Part shown: in pieces, positions 6,790-6,930 of the stretch
Layout: each line of letters starts with the position of its first letter
Numbering within the stretch: the stretch's first letter is position 1
Assembly: GCA_041917975.1 (NCBI GenBank)
Contig: JAYRWN010000335.1
Coordinates: 1-6,930 of the forward strand
From: JAYRWN01 sp041917975
GTDB lineage: Bacteria; Bacteroidota; Bacteroidia; Chitinophagales; Saprospiraceae
Reading direction: 5' to 3'
Length of the DNA: 6,930 nt
Position numbers and translations under genes: made by a program
The notes under the pieces: model-generated
Databases searched by the model: none
The model's input: the letters and a program-made list of their open reading frames with translations, nothing else
What the model was told of the DNA's origin: nothing

Positions 6790-6930
6790 GAAATGAACCG
6801 TTGGTATTGTTGACGAATATAGGTTAATCTCCAAGGGCCGTTTTCTTTTTACATGGTAATTTTTTTAATGATCTATCATACCGGAGAAGAACACCATGGT
6901 TTTTGTTTCCGGCACCCGCATTCTACATCG
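6790..6930. other. Leader of the glycosidase gene and ambiguous window edge
   Basis: The minus strand upstream of 6789 should hold the glycosidase promoter. TATATTCG (6821 down to 6814) is one mismatch from the TAnnTTTG element, but no -33 partner is seen. At the edge, two short frames run off the window. One is a minus-strand frame ending in TAA at 6865-6867, open for 21 codons, which could be the tail of a gene ahead of the glycosidase. The other is a plus-strand ATG at 6896, open to the end and preceded by GGAGAAG about 7 bases upstream. They overlap, so at most one is likely real, and both are too short to judge. Confidence 0.3.

Noticed and set aside
1..6930. CRISPR array, tRNA or rRNA gene, transposase, integrase or attachment site
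   Set aside because: I saw no regularly spaced repeats, cloverleaf-like sequences, conserved rRNA segments or mobile-element proteins on either strand.

Overview
The window looks like a piece of a Bacteroidota chromosome, probably from the Chitinophagales, Saprospirales or Cytophagales end of the phylum. This is inferred from protein style, from AT-rich leaders without clear Shine-Dalgarno sequences, and from weak matches to the Bacteroidota -7 promoter element (TAnnTTTG). No 16S or other taxonomic marker is present.

Layout, left to right. Positions 1-244 are an AT-rich non-coding flank with inverted repeats. A small membrane-anchored protein of unknown function is encoded on the minus strand (245-796). 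A 364-base gap without a convincing gene follows (797-1160); it holds a short direct repeat and a 15-base palindrome. Next is a minus-strand pair, read 3812 to 1161: a small [2Fe-2S] subunit and a large molybdenum-cofactor subunit with a twin-arginine signal. Together they form a two-subunit molybdenum hydroxylase of the IorA/IorB (isoquinoline 1-oxidoreductase or aldehyde dehydrogenase-like) branch of the xanthine oxidase superfamily. A 96-base divergent promoter region with a perfect 12-base palindrome separates this pair from a plus-strand multi-pass membrane protein of the HGSNAT/NagX (DUF5009-type) acyltransferase family (3909-5000). That gene converges, with a 22-base gap, on a minus-strand gene for a secreted glycosidase with a GH43-like propeller, a discoidin (F5/8 type C) domain and a fibronectin type III domain (best start 6789, stop 5023). 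The last 96 bases are leader or edge sequence, with only ambiguous hints of a neighbouring gene.

How the genes may work together. The two molybdenum hydroxylase subunits clearly form one functional unit: the small subunit has no export signal and would be carried out by its Tat-tagged partner. The glycosidase and the sugar acyltransferase-like membrane protein both fit carbohydrate metabolism, and their pairing may be meaningful. They are convergent, however, so they are not one operon. No SusC/SusD pair, regulator, transposase, tRNA, rRNA or CRISPR array is visible. Most of the window is ordinary accessory metabolism. I found no strong candidate for a wholly new system. The items most worth a second look are the glycosidase's unassigned specificity, the palindrome between the divergent genes, and the unusual 797-1160 gap.
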